64,000 nt of DNA from Streptomyces kaniharaensis (GCF_009569385.1 NZ_WBOF01000001.1:4164001-4228000); one strand, 5' to 3'; shown: positions 29,353 through 38,205, counted from the first letter of the stretch. Translations and numbers: made by a program. Notes: generated from the sequence alone by a model not told the origin.

Positions 29353-30741
29353 TTGACCCTCAACCCAACCGTGTCGTCCAGAAGTTCCCGCCGCCGCCTG
29401 ATCGCCGTGCCCGCGCTGCTGGCGGCGCTGGCGCTGACCGCGGCCTGCTCGAACAGCTCCGGCGGTTCGGGCGACGGCGGGGGCGGCGGAGGTCAGTCGC
29501 TGTCCGGTGACTGCGCCAAGTACCAGCCGTACGCCGGACATTCGGGAACCACGGTGACGATGTTCGCCTCGATCCTGAGCCCGGAGTCGGACAACCTGGA
29601 GAAGTCCTGGGCGGAGTTCAGCAGGTGCACCGGCATCAGGATCAGCTACGAGGGCTCGAACGACTTCGAGTCGCAGCTGCCGGTCCGGGTGGCCGGCGGC
29701 AACACCCCGGATTTCGCGATCATCCCGCAGCCGGGCCTGCTGGCGCAGATGGTGAAGAGCGGCAAGGTCGTGAAGCCGCCGGCCGGGACGGTCGCCAACC
29801 AGGACCGGTGGAGCCCGGTCTGGAAGACCTACGGCTCGGTCAACGGCACCTTCTACGCGGCCCCGATGAGCGCCAACATGAAGTCGCTGGTCTGGTACTC
29901 GCCGAAGTCCTTCAAGGCGGCCGGCTACGAGGTGCCGAAGACCTGGGCCGACCTGATGGCGCTCAGCGAGCGGATCGCCAGGGCGGGCGCCGCCAAGCCG
30001 TGGTGCGGCGGCATCGCCTCCGGTACGGCCACCGGCTGGCCGGCCACCGACTGGCTGGAGGAGGTGGTGCTGGGCACGTACGGCGGCGAGGTGTACGACC
30101 AGTGGGTCGGCCACCGGGTGAAGTTCTCCGACGAGAAGATCACCACGGCGATGAGGACCGTCGCCGACTGGATGCAGAACCCGGCCTGGGTGAACGGCGG
30201 TTACGGCGACGTCAAGTCGATCGCCACCACCACCTTCCAGGACGCCGGCGCGCCGCTCCTCACCGGCAAGTGCCTCATGCTCCAGCAGGCGTCCTTCTAC
30301 AAGGCGCAGTGGCCCAAGGACACCAGGATCGGCCCGGACGGCGACATCTTCGCCTTCCACCTGCCCGCGGTGAACCCGGCCATCCCCAGCCCGGTCGAGG
30401 GCGGCGGCGAGTTCCTGACCGCGTTCGCGAGCCGGCCCGAGGTGCAGGCGGTGCAGAACTACCTCTCCAGCTCGGAGTGGGCGAGCAGCCGGGTGAGGAC
30501 CGCGACCGGCTGGGTCTCGGCCAACCAGGGCGTGGACAAGAGCCTGTACACGGACCCGATCGACAGGCTGTCGGCGGACGCGCTGACCGACCCGGGCGCG
30601 ACCTTCCGCTTCGACGCCTCCGACATGATGCCGGCCGCGGTCGGCTCCGGGCAGGAGTGGAAGTCGCTGACCGCCTGGTTCGCCGAGGGCCAGTCGATCC
30701 AGAAGACCGCCGCCGACATCGACGCCGCCTGGCCGCAGTAG
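29353..30741 (+). CDS. Sugar ABC transporter substrate-binding lipoprotein (AglE-like)
   Basis: Solute-binding protein of a CUT1-type importer. After the twin-basic signal peptide SRRRLIAVPALLAALALTAAC a Gly/Ser linker follows the predicted lipidated Cys. Segments such as GTTVTMFASIL, GNTPDFAIIPQPGLL and KPWCGGIASGTATGWPATDWLEEVVL resemble alpha-glucoside-binding AglE proteins. I chose a TTG start at 29353 because AGGAGG lies at 29341-29346; the in-frame ATG at 29335 has no such site. Two permease genes follow. No ATPase is encoded here, so a shared ATPase such as MsiK is likely. Confidence 0.84.
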   Translation: MTLNPTVSSRSSRRRLIAVPALLAALALTAACSNSSGGSGDGGGGGGQSLSGDCAKYQPYAGHSGTTVTMFASILSPESDNLEKSWAEFSRCTGIRISYEGSNDFESQLPVRVAGGNTPDFAIIPQPGLLAQMVKSGKVVKPPAGTVANQDRWSPVWKTYGSVNGTFYAAPMSANMKSLVWYSPKSFKAAGYEVPKTWADLMALSERIARAGAAKPWCGGIASGTATGWPATDWLEEVVLGTYGGEVYDQWVGHRVKFSDEKITTAMRTVADWMQNPAWVNGGYGDVKSIATTTFQDAGAPLLTGKCLMLQQASFYKAQWPKDTRIGPDGDIFAFHLPAVNPAIPSPVEGGGEFLTAFASRPEVQAVQNYLSSSEWASSRVRTATGWVSANQGVDKSLYTDPIDRLSADALTDPGATFRFDASDMMPAAVGSGQEWKSLTAWFAEGQSIQKTAADIDAAWPQ

Positions 30742-30876
30742 CCGCCCCGGCTGCTGTAACCGCGGTAGCCGCCGGGCCGACCAGGCGCCACCAGGGCCAC
30801 CTGTCGAGGGCGGTGCGGGGCCACCCACCCGCACCGCCCGCCCCCTTCCCACCGCCACCAGGAGGGACGCACAGCC

Positions 30877-31899
30877 ATGTCCGTACCCGACACCCCGTCT
30901 TCGGCCGCCGCGCTCGCCGGCGGCGCGTGGGGCGACGCGGTGATCAAGTTCGGCAATAGCTTCGGGGCCGTCGCGGGCTTCCTCGCCATCCTGCTGCTGG
31001 TCTTCTTCGTGGCCGGCCGCGCCCGGGGCCGCCTGGCCCGCCCGCTCGCCATCGCCGTGTTCCTCGGCCCGGCCGTGCTGCTGCTCCTGGTCGGCCTGGT
31101 CGTGCCGCTGCTGCGCACCGTCTATCTGAGCCTGCGGAACGACGACGGCACCCGCTTCGTCGGCGGCGAGAACTACGGCTGGGCCTTCACCACCGAATCG
31201 GTGCAGGAGGTGCTGGTCAACACGCTGCTCTGGCTGGTGATCGCGCCGCTGGCGGCCACCGGCCTGGGCCTGGTGCTGGCGCTGCTGGTGGACCGGATGC
31301 GCGGCCAGGCGGTGTACAAGTCACTGATCTTCATGCCGATGGCGATCTCGCTGGTCGGCGCCTCGATCATCTTCAAGTTCGTCTACGAGTCGCGCGGGCC
31401 GGGCCAGTCGCAGATCGGCCTGCTCAGCCAGCTGGCCGTCGCGCTGGGCTGGGACGATCCGCCGAACTGGATGCTCTCCCAGCCGCTGAACACCTTCCTG
31501 CTGATGGCGGTCATGGTCTGGGTGCAGACGGGCTTCGCGATGGTGGTGCTGTCGGCGGCGATCAAGGCGATCCCGGACGAGGTGACCGAGGCGGCCCGGC
31601 TGGACGGCGCCGGCGGGGTGCGGCTGTTCTGGTACGTCACCGTGCCGATGATCCGCACGACGGTGGTGGTGGTGCTGACCACCGTCATGATCACCACGCT
31701 GAAGGCCTTCGACATCGTCCGCACCATGACCGGCGGCAACTTCGGCACGCAGGTGCTGGCCAACGAGATGTACTCGCAGTCCTTCGTGCAGTTCAACACC
31801 GGGCGGGGCGGCGCGCTCGCGGTGATCCTCTTCCTCGCGGTGCTGCCGCTGGTGGCCTACAACATCGTCCAGCTGCGGAAGGAGCGTGGGGTCCGATGA
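30877..31899 (+). CDS. Sugar ABC transporter permease (AglF/MalF-like)
   Basis: A 340-residue MalF-type permease. About seven hydrophobic segments are visible, the first at residues 25-45, and the EAA loop that contacts the ATPase is EVTEAARLDGAGGVRLFWYVTVPMI near residues 235-260. The ATG follows AGGAGGG. It is 135 bases downstream of the binding-protein gene, and its last codon overlaps the next start (ATGA). Forms the membrane channel with the following MalG-type subunit. Confidence 0.88.
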   Translation: MSVPDTPSSAAALAGGAWGDAVIKFGNSFGAVAGFLAILLLVFFVAGRARGRLARPLAIAVFLGPAVLLLLVGLVVPLLRTVYLSLRNDDGTRFVGGENYGWAFTTESVQEVLVNTLLWLVIAPLAATGLGLVLALLVDRMRGQAVYKSLIFMPMAISLVGASIIFKFVYESRGPGQSQIGLLSQLAVALGWDDPPNWMLSQPLNTFLLMAVMVWVQTGFAMVVLSAAIKAIPDEVTEAARLDGAGGVRLFWYVTVPMIRTTVVVVLTTVMITTLKAFDIVRTMTGGNFGTQVLANEMYSQSFVQFNTGRGGALAVILFLAVLPLVAYNIVQLRKERGVR

Positions 31900-32828
31900 G
31901 CGTGCCGACCACCGGGAGCGCGCGCCAGGGCAACCCCGTCCGGAAGGCGTTCAGCAGCCCGCTCGCCTCGGTCTTCGTGATCGCGGTGACCGTGCTGTGG
32001 ACGATCCCGACCCTGGGCCTGCTGGTGACGTCGCTGCGGCCCAAGCAGGACGTGACGGCGGACGGCTGGTGGAACGCCTTCCTGCACCCGGACCTCGGCC
32101 TCGGCAACTACCACACGGTGCTGTTCGAGGGCGGCTCCGGCGTCTCCACCGGCCTGATGCCGTTCCTGGTCAACTCGCTGGCGATCAGCATCCCCGCGAC
32201 CCTGTTCCCGCTGGTGCTGGCGGCGATGGCGGCGTACGGGCTGGCCTGGGTGAAGTTCCGGGGCAGCGACACGGTGTTCTTCGTGGTGTTCGCGCTCCAG
32301 GTGGTGCCGATCCAGATGGCGCTGATCCCGCTGCTGCGGCTGTTCTCCGGCGGCGCGCACCTGGGCTCGTTGACGCTGATCCCGCCGGTGGACCTGAAGG
32401 GCAGCTACGCGCCGGTCTGGCTGGCGCACACGATGTTCGCGCTGCCGCTGGCGGTGTTCCTGCTGCACAACTTCATCGCCCAGCTGCCGCGCGACCTGAT
32501 GGAGGCGGCGGTGGTGGACGGCGCCTCGCACTTCAAGATCTTCCGTTCGATCGTGCTGCCGCTGTGCACCCCGGCGCTGGCGTCGTTCGCGATCTTCCAG
32601 TTCCTGTGGGTCTGGAACGACCTGCTGGTGGCGCTGACCTTCGCCGGCGGCACGCCCGAGGTGGCGCCGATGACGGTCCGGCTGGCGCAGCTGGCCGGGT
32701 CGTTCGGCGGGCGCTGGGAGCTGCTCACGGCGGGGGCGTTCCTGTCGATCGTCGTCCCGCTGATCGTCTTCTTCAGCCTGCAGCGGTACTTCGTGCGGGG
32801 GCTGCTGGCCGGGTCGGTGAAGGGCTGA
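31896..32828 (+). CDS. Sugar ABC transporter permease (AglG/MalG-like)
   Basis: A 310-residue MalG-type permease with six predicted membrane segments. The EAA loop is DLMEAAVVDGASHFKIFRSIVLP near residues 200-225. It is translationally coupled to the upstream permease. Polar residues in FNFIAQLP-like and VWNDLLVALTF segments fit MalG-type inner helices. The operon ends here without an ATPase gene and without an obvious hairpin. Confidence 0.88.
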   Translation: MSVPTTGSARQGNPVRKAFSSPLASVFVIAVTVLWTIPTLGLLVTSLRPKQDVTADGWWNAFLHPDLGLGNYHTVLFEGGSGVSTGLMPFLVNSLAISIPATLFPLVLAAMAAYGLAWVKFRGSDTVFFVVFALQVVPIQMALIPLLRLFSGGAHLGSLTLIPPVDLKGSYAPVWLAHTMFALPLAVFLLHNFIAQLPRDLMEAAVVDGASHFKIFRSIVLPLCTPALASFAIFQFLWVWNDLLVALTFAGGTPEVAPMTVRLAQLAGSFGGRWELLTAGAFLSIVVPLIVFFSLQRYFVRGLLAGSVKG

Positions 32829-32876
32829 CGGCGCCGGGGGCGGCACAGAGCAGCACAGAGCACAGTGACCAGGAAC

Positions 32877-32913
32877 TGAACCTGTTCAGAACAAAGTTTT
32901 GAACAGGTTCAGA
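32877..32913 (+). promoter_or_regulatory. Paired palindromic operator upstream of the DUF4173 gene
   Basis: CTGAACCTGTTCAG (32877-32890, a perfect palindrome) and TTGAACAGGTTCAG (32900-32913, one mismatch) are both TGAAC-N2-GTTCA and are centred 23 bases apart. Together they also form a 13-bp inverted repeat. A promoter-like TACAGT follows at 32921, so a dimeric repressor or activator probably binds here. No regulator gene is adjacent. Confidence 0.6.
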
Positions 32914-33010
32914 ATGGTCTACAGTCGGTTGCAGTCGCAGCGCCCCGCGCTTGCCGGCGGACTGCCCCAAGGGCGGCTTCCGCATGCCCACCGACCACAG
33001 AGGGGGACTC

Positions 33011-34588
33011 ATGTCCGGCCTGTCCAGCTCCGCCCCGGCCGATCCGCCATCCGTACCCGGCCCGTACCGGACACAGGGCGTACCCTCGCCCTCGCCCTTC
33101 TCGTGGCTGCGGCCCAGCGATCCCGACGGCAAGGCCGGCGCCACCCCCCGGATCGTCCTCGCGGCGCTGCTCGCCGGACTCCTGACGGCCTGGCTGCTGG
33201 GCGACGGCGTCGGCGTCAACCTGCTCATCTGCGGGGCTACCGCGGCCTTCGCGGCCGGTCTCGCCGCCCGCGCGGCGGGCCGCCGGATCCGGCCCTGGCC
33301 AGTCCTGTGGAGCGCGCTCGCGCTGGCCCTGCTCGCCGTACCGGCCCTGTGGGAGGCGGGCTGGCCGGTGGTGCTCTCAACGGCCTGGGCGCTGGCCCTG
33401 GCCTCGCTCGCCCTGCACGGGGGCCGCCGCTGGCCCGGCGTCCTGCTCGCCCTGCCGGGCATCCTCTGGCAGCTCGGGCCGGGTGTGCTCTGGGCCCTGG
33501 ACGGCCTGCACGGGCGCAGCCTGCCCGGCCGGGGCCGGATCGTGCCGGTGCTCAGGGCGGTCGCGGTCGCCGCCGTCCTGCTGACCGTGTTCGGCTGGCT
33601 GTTCGCCAGCGCCGACGCCGCCATGGCGGACGTCCTGAACAGCCTGAGCCCCCGCGTGGACCTCGACCGGCTTCCGGTGCGCGCCATCCTCTTCGCGGTC
33701 GGGCTGCTCACCGCGCTCGGCTTCGCGCACGTCGCCGCCGGCCCGCGCCGCTGGGACCGTACGGTCGTCCGGCCCGGCCGGGCCCGCGGCCGGCTGGAGT
33801 GGGCGCTGCCGCTGGTCGCGCTCGACCTGATGTTCGGCGCCTTCGCGGTGATCCAGGCCGTCGTGGTGCTCGGTGGCGCGGACGCCGTCCTGCGGAACAC
33901 CGGGATGAGCCGCTCCGAGTACGCCCGGCAGGGCTTCTGGCAGCTGTCCGTGATCACGGTGCTGACCCTGGTCGTGGTGGCGGTCGCCAAGCGCTGGGCC
34001 CCGCGCGCCACCCCCGCCGACCGCCGCGTGGCGCGAATCCTGCTCGGCACGCTCTGCGTGCTCGCCCTGGTCGTGGTCGTCTCGGCGCTCGTCCGGATGT
34101 GGTTCTACGTGGACGCCTCCGGGCTCACCCGGCTGCGGCTCTGGGTGCTCGTCGTCGAGATCTGGCTCGGCGTCGTGTTCGCCCTACTGATCACCGCCGG
34201 GCTGACCCCCACTGCCGGCTGGCTGCCGCGTGTCGTGGTGCTCAGCGCCGCGCTCACCGCGGCGGTGTACGGGCTGATGGGGCCGGACGCGATGATCGCC
34301 GAGCAGAACGTCGCCCGCTTCGAGCGCACGCACCGGATCGACCTGCGCAACGTCCGTGACCTCTCGCCGGACGCCGTCCCCGCCCTGGACCGGCTGCCGG
34401 ACGTCCAACGGACGTGCGCGCTCCAGCTGATCCGCACCGACCTGGAGCGCCACTCCGAGCCCTGGTACGCGACCAGCCGTTCTGCCGCCCGGGCCCGGGA
34501 GATCCTGGCCGCGCGTCCGCTGGCCGACAGCGGCGGCGGGGGCAGGAACGCCTGCGAGCAGGCGGGGCTGGACCTGACGTTGTTCTGA
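33011..34588 (+). CDS. DUF4173/DUF4153-type multi-pass membrane protein
   Basis: A 525-residue membrane protein with a Pro-rich cytoplasmic N-terminus and about ten to twelve hydrophobic segments between residues 45 and 425. It ends in a soluble domain carrying NVARFERTHRIDLRNVRDLSPDAVPALDRLPDVQR. That layout (many helices, then a soluble tail with a conserved ARxx..DLRYLxxLSxDAVPAL-like motif) is typical of the DUF4153/DUF4173 group of unknown function. The ATG at 33011 follows AGGGGGA. It is preceded by a paired palindromic operator and followed by a strong terminator. Confidence 0.78.
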   Translation: MSGLSSSAPADPPSVPGPYRTQGVPSPSPFSWLRPSDPDGKAGATPRIVLAALLAGLLTAWLLGDGVGVNLLICGATAAFAAGLAARAAGRRIRPWPVLWSALALALLAVPALWEAGWPVVLSTAWALALASLALHGGRRWPGVLLALPGILWQLGPGVLWALDGLHGRSLPGRGRIVPVLRAVAVAAVLLTVFGWLFASADAAMADVLNSLSPRVDLDRLPVRAILFAVGLLTALGFAHVAAGPRRWDRTVVRPGRARGRLEWALPLVALDLMFGAFAVIQAVVVLGGADAVLRNTGMSRSEYARQGFWQLSVITVLTLVVVAVAKRWAPRATPADRRVARILLGTLCVLALVVVVSALVRMWFYVDASGLTRLRLWVLVVEIWLGVVFALLITAGLTPTAGWLPRVVVLSAALTAAVYGLMGPDAMIAEQNVARFERTHRIDLRNVRDLSPDAVPALDRLPDVQRTCALQLIRTDLERHSEPWYATSRSAARAREILAARPLADSGGGGRNACEQAGLDLTLF

Positions 34589-34609
34589 CTGCCGGTGAAT
34601 GAACGGGGC

Positions 34610-34650
34610 CGGGCCGGCCGGGAGCGTACTGCTCCCGGCCGGCCCGCTTC
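34610..34650. terminator. Strong hairpin terminator between convergent genes
   Basis: A perfect 16-bp stem (CGGGCCGGCCGGGAGC with its complement), loop GTACT, then CTTCTTT. It ends the DUF4173 gene and lies 70 bases beyond the stop of the convergent MFS gene. Confidence 0.88.
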
Positions 34651-34724
34651 TTTCCCGGGTAGGTCAGCTTTCCCGGGTAGGTCAGCTTTCCCGGGTAGGT
34701 CAGTGCCCTTCCGGGCAGGTCAGT
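34651..34724. repeat. 18-bp tandem repeat at the 3' end of the MFS gene
   Basis: Three copies of an 18-base unit TTTCCCGGGTAGGTCAGC (last base varies) at 34651-34704, followed by a degenerate copy TTCCGGGCAGGTCAGT at 34709-34724. The degenerate copy includes the MFS stop codon (34720-34722). The array looks like duplications of the gene's own 3' end. Confidence 0.85.
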
Positions 34725-36273
34725 GCATCGCGACGCCGGAGGACTCCGACGGCAGGTCGCCGGCCTTGGCCTTGATCGCGAAGATCGCGACCAGCAGCGC
34801 GACCGCCGCGAGCGCGGCGCCCACGATGAAGCCGTGCGAAATGCCCTCGGTGAGGACCGAGTTGGCGGCGTCGGTGCCCTGCGGGAACTCGTGCTTCTCC
34901 TGCAGATGGGCCAGCTGGTCCGGCGTGGCCGAGGCCATGAACTTCGGCAGCTGCACCTTGGACTCGGCGGTGGCGTAGTGGGCGAAGACCGTCGTCAGGA
35001 TCGACAGGCCGAGCGAACCACCGATCTGCTGCATCGAGTTGAGCAGGCCGGACGCGGCGCCGGTCTCCTCGCCGGGGACGCCCGCGACGGACAGCAGCAT
35101 CACCGGGACGAAGATCAGACCCATGCCGAAGCCGAACACCACCGTGGGGCCGAGCACTCCGTCGACGTAGCCGCTGTCCTTGCTCATCTGGGTCAGCCAG
35201 CTCAGGCCGGCGGTGACCAGCAGCGCGCCGCCCGCCATGAAGGGCTTCGGGCCGTACTTGGCCTGGAGGCTGGACGCGATCTGCGCGGCGATGATGATCG
35301 ACACGCTGATCGGCAGGAACGACACGCCGGCCTTCAGCGGGCTGTAGCCCAGCGGGCCCTGCACGAAGAGCACGACGTAGAAGAAGATGCCGAACATGGC
35401 CGCGGCTATGCAGAGCATCATCACGAGGCCGCCGGTGCGGTTGCGGTCGGCGAACAGGTGCAGCGGGGTGATCGGCTCGTCCGTCCGGTTCTCGATCACG
35501 AAGAACGCGGCGAGCAGGAGCGCGCCGGCCGCGAAGGAGCCGAGCGTGAGGGTGTCCGACCAGCCGTAGTCGGGGTTGGCGGCCCGGATGAACCCATAGA
35601 CCAGGCCGACCAGGCCCAGCGTCGACGTGAAGGCGCCGGGCAGGTCGAAGCGGCCCTCGTGGCGCTCGGACTCGGCGATGTAGCGCGGCGCGGCGATCGC
35701 GATCAGCACCGCGATCGGCACGTTGACGAAGAAGACCCAGCGCCAGTTCAGGTACTCGGTGAGCAGACCGCCGGCCAGCAGGCCGATCGCGGCGCCCGAG
35801 CCGGCCACCGCCGAGAACACGCCGAACGCCTTGTTGCGTTCCGGCCCTTCCTCGAAGTTGGTGGCGATCAGGGCGAAGGCCGTCGGGGAACAGATCGCGC
35901 CGCCTATGCCCTGGAGAGCGCGGGCGGCCAGCAGCAGAGTGCTGTCCTGGGCGAAGCCGCCCAGCAGTGAGGCCAGACCGAACAGCAGGGTGCCGGCGAT
36001 GAACACCCGGCGGCGGCCGAGGATGTCACCCGCGCGACCGCCGAGCAGCAGCAGACCGCCGAAGGTCAGCGTGTAGGCGTTGATGACCCATGACAGGTCG
36101 GTGGTCGAGAAGTTGAGCGCGTTCTGGATGTGCGGCAACGCGATGTTCACGATGGTCGCGTCGAGCACCACCATGAGCTGCGTGGCCGCGATGACGGCCA
36201 GGGTGATGTTCTTGCCCCGGTCCTTCCCCCCTCGTGGTGGTGAGTTCTTGCTGAGCGTGTCGGAGATAGCCAC
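34720..36273 (-). CDS. MFS drug exporter, DHA2 (EmrB/QacA) family, 14 segments
   Basis: A 517-residue proton-driven exporter. The family motif LDATIVNIALPHIQ lies in the first membrane segment, motif A is GGRAGDILGRRRVF, and the antiporter motif is FSAVAGSGAAIGLLAGGLLTEYLNWRWVFFVN. About 14 membrane segments are visible. The start is GTG at 36273 with AGGGGG upstream on the minus strand. It is divergent from a TetR gene, with two identical-type operators between them, so exporter expression is probably relieved by the compound it exports. Substrate unknown. Confidence 0.92.
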   Translation of the reverse strand: MAISDTLSKNSPPRGGKDRGKNITLAVIAATQLMVVLDATIVNIALPHIQNALNFSTTDLSWVINAYTLTFGGLLLLGGRAGDILGRRRVFIAGTLLFGLASLLGGFAQDSTLLLAARALQGIGGAICSPTAFALIATNFEEGPERNKAFGVFSAVAGSGAAIGLLAGGLLTEYLNWRWVFFVNVPIAVLIAIAAPRYIAESERHEGRFDLPGAFTSTLGLVGLVYGFIRAANPDYGWSDTLTLGSFAAGALLLAAFFVIENRTDEPITPLHLFADRNRTGGLVMMLCIAAAMFGIFFYVVLFVQGPLGYSPLKAGVSFLPISVSIIIAAQIASSLQAKYGPKPFMAGGALLVTAGLSWLTQMSKDSGYVDGVLGPTVVFGFGMGLIFVPVMLLSVAGVPGEETGAASGLLNSMQQIGGSLGLSILTTVFAHYATAESKVQLPKFMASATPDQLAHLQEKHEFPQGTDAANSVLTEGISHGFIVGAALAAVALLVAIFAIKAKAGDLPSESSGVAMH

Positions 36274-36358
36274 GATCGTGCCCCCTGCTGGCTATGTGCT
36301 TCGTGTGCTGTGGACCTCGGGTCCGGTGTGATCCTGCGACGTGGCGCAGGCTGGGAAG

Positions 36359-36372
36359 GAACGGGATCGTTC
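36359..36372. promoter_or_regulatory. Operator 1, GAACG-N4-CGTTC
   Basis: GAACGGGATCGTTC, a perfect palindrome with 5-bp arms, in the divergent region between the MFS exporter and the TetR gene, 86 bases upstream of the exporter start. Confidence 0.7.
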
Positions 36373-36403
36373 ACTAGGCTGGACGATATCCTGGGCTATT
36401 TGT

Positions 36404-36417
36404 GAACGCAAGCGTTC
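36404..36417. promoter_or_regulatory. Operator 2, GAACG-N4-CGTTC
   Basis: GAACGCAAGCGTTC, a perfect palindrome with the same arms as operator 1 and centred 45 bases from it. It ends 16 bases before the TetR start, well placed for autorepression. Confidence 0.72.
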
Positions 36418-36433
36418 CTTAAGGTTGGTGAGA

Positions 36434-37216
36434 ATGGATCAGTCGATGCGACGCCAGGTGCTGGACCGGTCGGTGGATCGGTCGGTCGGTCAGGCTGCCG
36501 GGCGGCCGGTGGATCGGTCGGGCGGTTGGTCTGCCGGACAGGCCGAGGAGGTGCTGGGATCGGCCCCGCCGCCGTCGCGGACGGCCTCGGGGTCGGCGGC
36601 CCTGTGCCCGGTCCGTGTGGCCACCGAGGTCCTGACCCGGCCGGTGCGGCGCCGAGGGAAGGAGTTGGAGAACGCGATCTTCGCGGCCACGCTCGACCAG
36701 CTCACCTCCGGCGGCTACGCGCGGCTGACGATGGAAGGTGTCGCCGCTGCGGCGCGGACCGGGAAGGCCGCGCTCTACCGGCGCTGGGCATCCAAGGTCG
36801 AACTCGTCATCGACGCCCTGGACTCCACTCTCCCACGCCCCAACGGCATCCCAGACCTCGGGTCCGCCCGTGGTGAATTGCTGCAGCTCATCGAGGTGTT
36901 CGCGGATGCGATGAACTCCCGCGCGGGCAGCGCCCTGCACGCGCTGATGGGCGAGCTCTCCCACCAACAGGCCGAGGTGTTCAAGGACTTCATCGTGCAG
37001 CGGGTGATCGAGCCGACCAAGGACACCATCCTGGACATCCTCCGCCGTGGCGCCGAGCGCGGCGACGTCCGCGCCGACGCCGCCACCCCGATGGTCGCGG
37101 ACGTCGTCCCCGCGATGTTCCTCTACCAGGTGAAGATCTCCGGCCGGGAGAACATGGCGCCCGACTACGCGGCCCGGATGGTCGACGACGTGTTGGTGCC
37201 GCTGATCCGGGCGTGA
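36434..37216 (+). CDS. TetR-family transcriptional regulator of the MFS exporter
   Basis: A 260-residue TetR-type repressor. The helix-turn-helix is LENAIFAATLDQLTSGGYARLTMEGVAAAARTGKAALYRRWASKVELV near residues 78-125, and the C-terminal ligand domain (ADAMNSRAGSALHALMGEL..VFKDFIVQRVIEPTKDTILDILRRGAERGDVR) is of the TetR_C_16/AcrR-like type. The N-terminal 75 residues are an unusual low-complexity arm rich in DRSV and GRPVDRSGG repeats; the real start may be further downstream. The ATG at 36434 has only a weak site (AAGG, 36420-36423). Divergent from the exporter it presumably controls. Confidence 0.85.
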   Translation: MDQSMRRQVLDRSVDRSVGQAAGRPVDRSGGWSAGQAEEVLGSAPPPSRTASGSAALCPVRVATEVLTRPVRRRGKELENAIFAATLDQLTSGGYARLTMEGVAAAARTGKAALYRRWASKVELVIDALDSTLPRPNGIPDLGSARGELLQLIEVFADAMNSRAGSALHALMGELSHQQAEVFKDFIVQRVIEPTKDTILDILRRGAERGDVRADAATPMVADVVPAMFLYQVKISGRENMAPDYAARMVDDVLVPLIRA

Positions 37217-37406
37217 GTCGCCCCTGTGAAGGGTCGGGGCGGCTCCGGGCGTCCCGGGTTCGGGCGTCTCGGTACCGGTCTTTCGACTCCGGGTGTCTCC
37301 GGTGCCGGGTGCCTCCACTTCGCGTTCTCGGCTTCCGGGTACCTCGGATTCGGGCATATCGGCGGCGGGCTAGGCTGGAGGCTGCCCCAGCTGAACGGAA
37401 ACCGTG

Positions 37407-38105
37407 ATGCCCATCGTCCCGCCGACGCACTCCGTCGAACGCTCGCTCCGCCGGGCCGGCGCCAAGATCGTCGTCGGTCTGGACGAGGTGGGGCGCGGTG
37501 CCTGGGCCGGCCCGGTCACCGTCGGCGCGGCCGTCACCGGCCTGCGCAGGCCGCCGGAGGGGCTCACCGACTCCAAGCTGCTCACCGAACTGCGCCGCCG
37601 CGCGCTCGCCCCGGTCCTCGCCAACTGGGTCACCGCGTACGCGCTCGGCCACGCCACGCCACAGGAGTGCGACGAGCTCGGCATGACCGCCGCGCTGCGT
37701 CTGGCTGCCGTCCGCGCGCTGGAGGCGCTGCCGGTCGAACCCGACGCGGTGATCCTGGACGGCAAGCACGACTACCTCGGCGGACCCTGGCGGGTGCGCA
37801 CGGTGATCAAGGGGGACCAGTCCTGCGTCTGCGTCTCCGCCGCCTCGGTGCTCGCCAAGGTCCACCGCGACGGGCTGATGGCCGAACTGGGCGAGCAGCA
37901 CCCCGCGTACGGCTTCGCCGACAACGCGGGCTACCCCTCCCCGGTGCACCGCGCCGCGCTGGAGGAGTTCGGCCCCACCGATCTGCACCGGCTCTCCTGG
38001 GCGTACTTGGACGCACTGCCGAAGTGGCGGCATCTGAAGCGGGTCCGGCCTGGCCTGCAGGCAGTCGAAGACTCCGCCGACGAACAGTTGACACTTGGTT
38101 TCTGA
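37407..38105 (+). CDS. rnhB: Ribonuclease HII
   Basis: Cleaves RNA in RNA-DNA hybrids and starts removal of single misincorporated ribonucleotides. The active-site motifs are visible: GLDEVGRGAWAGPVTVGA (Asp and Glu), LTDSKLLTELRR, and AVILDGKHDYL, and SAASVLAKVHRDGLM follows. The 232-residue protein starts at ATG 37407 with GTG 37404 directly before it. The 190 bases between the TetR stop and this start hold imperfect CGGGTGTCTC-like repeats and no gene. Confidence 0.95.
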   Translation: MPIVPPTHSVERSLRRAGAKIVVGLDEVGRGAWAGPVTVGAAVTGLRRPPEGLTDSKLLTELRRRALAPVLANWVTAYALGHATPQECDELGMTAALRLAAVRALEALPVEPDAVILDGKHDYLGGPWRVRTVIKGDQSCVCVSAASVLAKVHRDGLMAELGEQHPAYGFADNAGYPSPVHRAALEEFGPTDLHRLSWAYLDALPKWRHLKRVRPGLQAVEDSADEQLTLGF

Positions 38106-38205
38106 CGGTCCGTCTGTAATTGTCCCGGTGGGCCCGGCGAGGCTGTGCTGCCCAATGGGTGGGGCGGCCGTGCGCGTTCGACCGGCGTTTGATAGATATC
38201 CGGGT

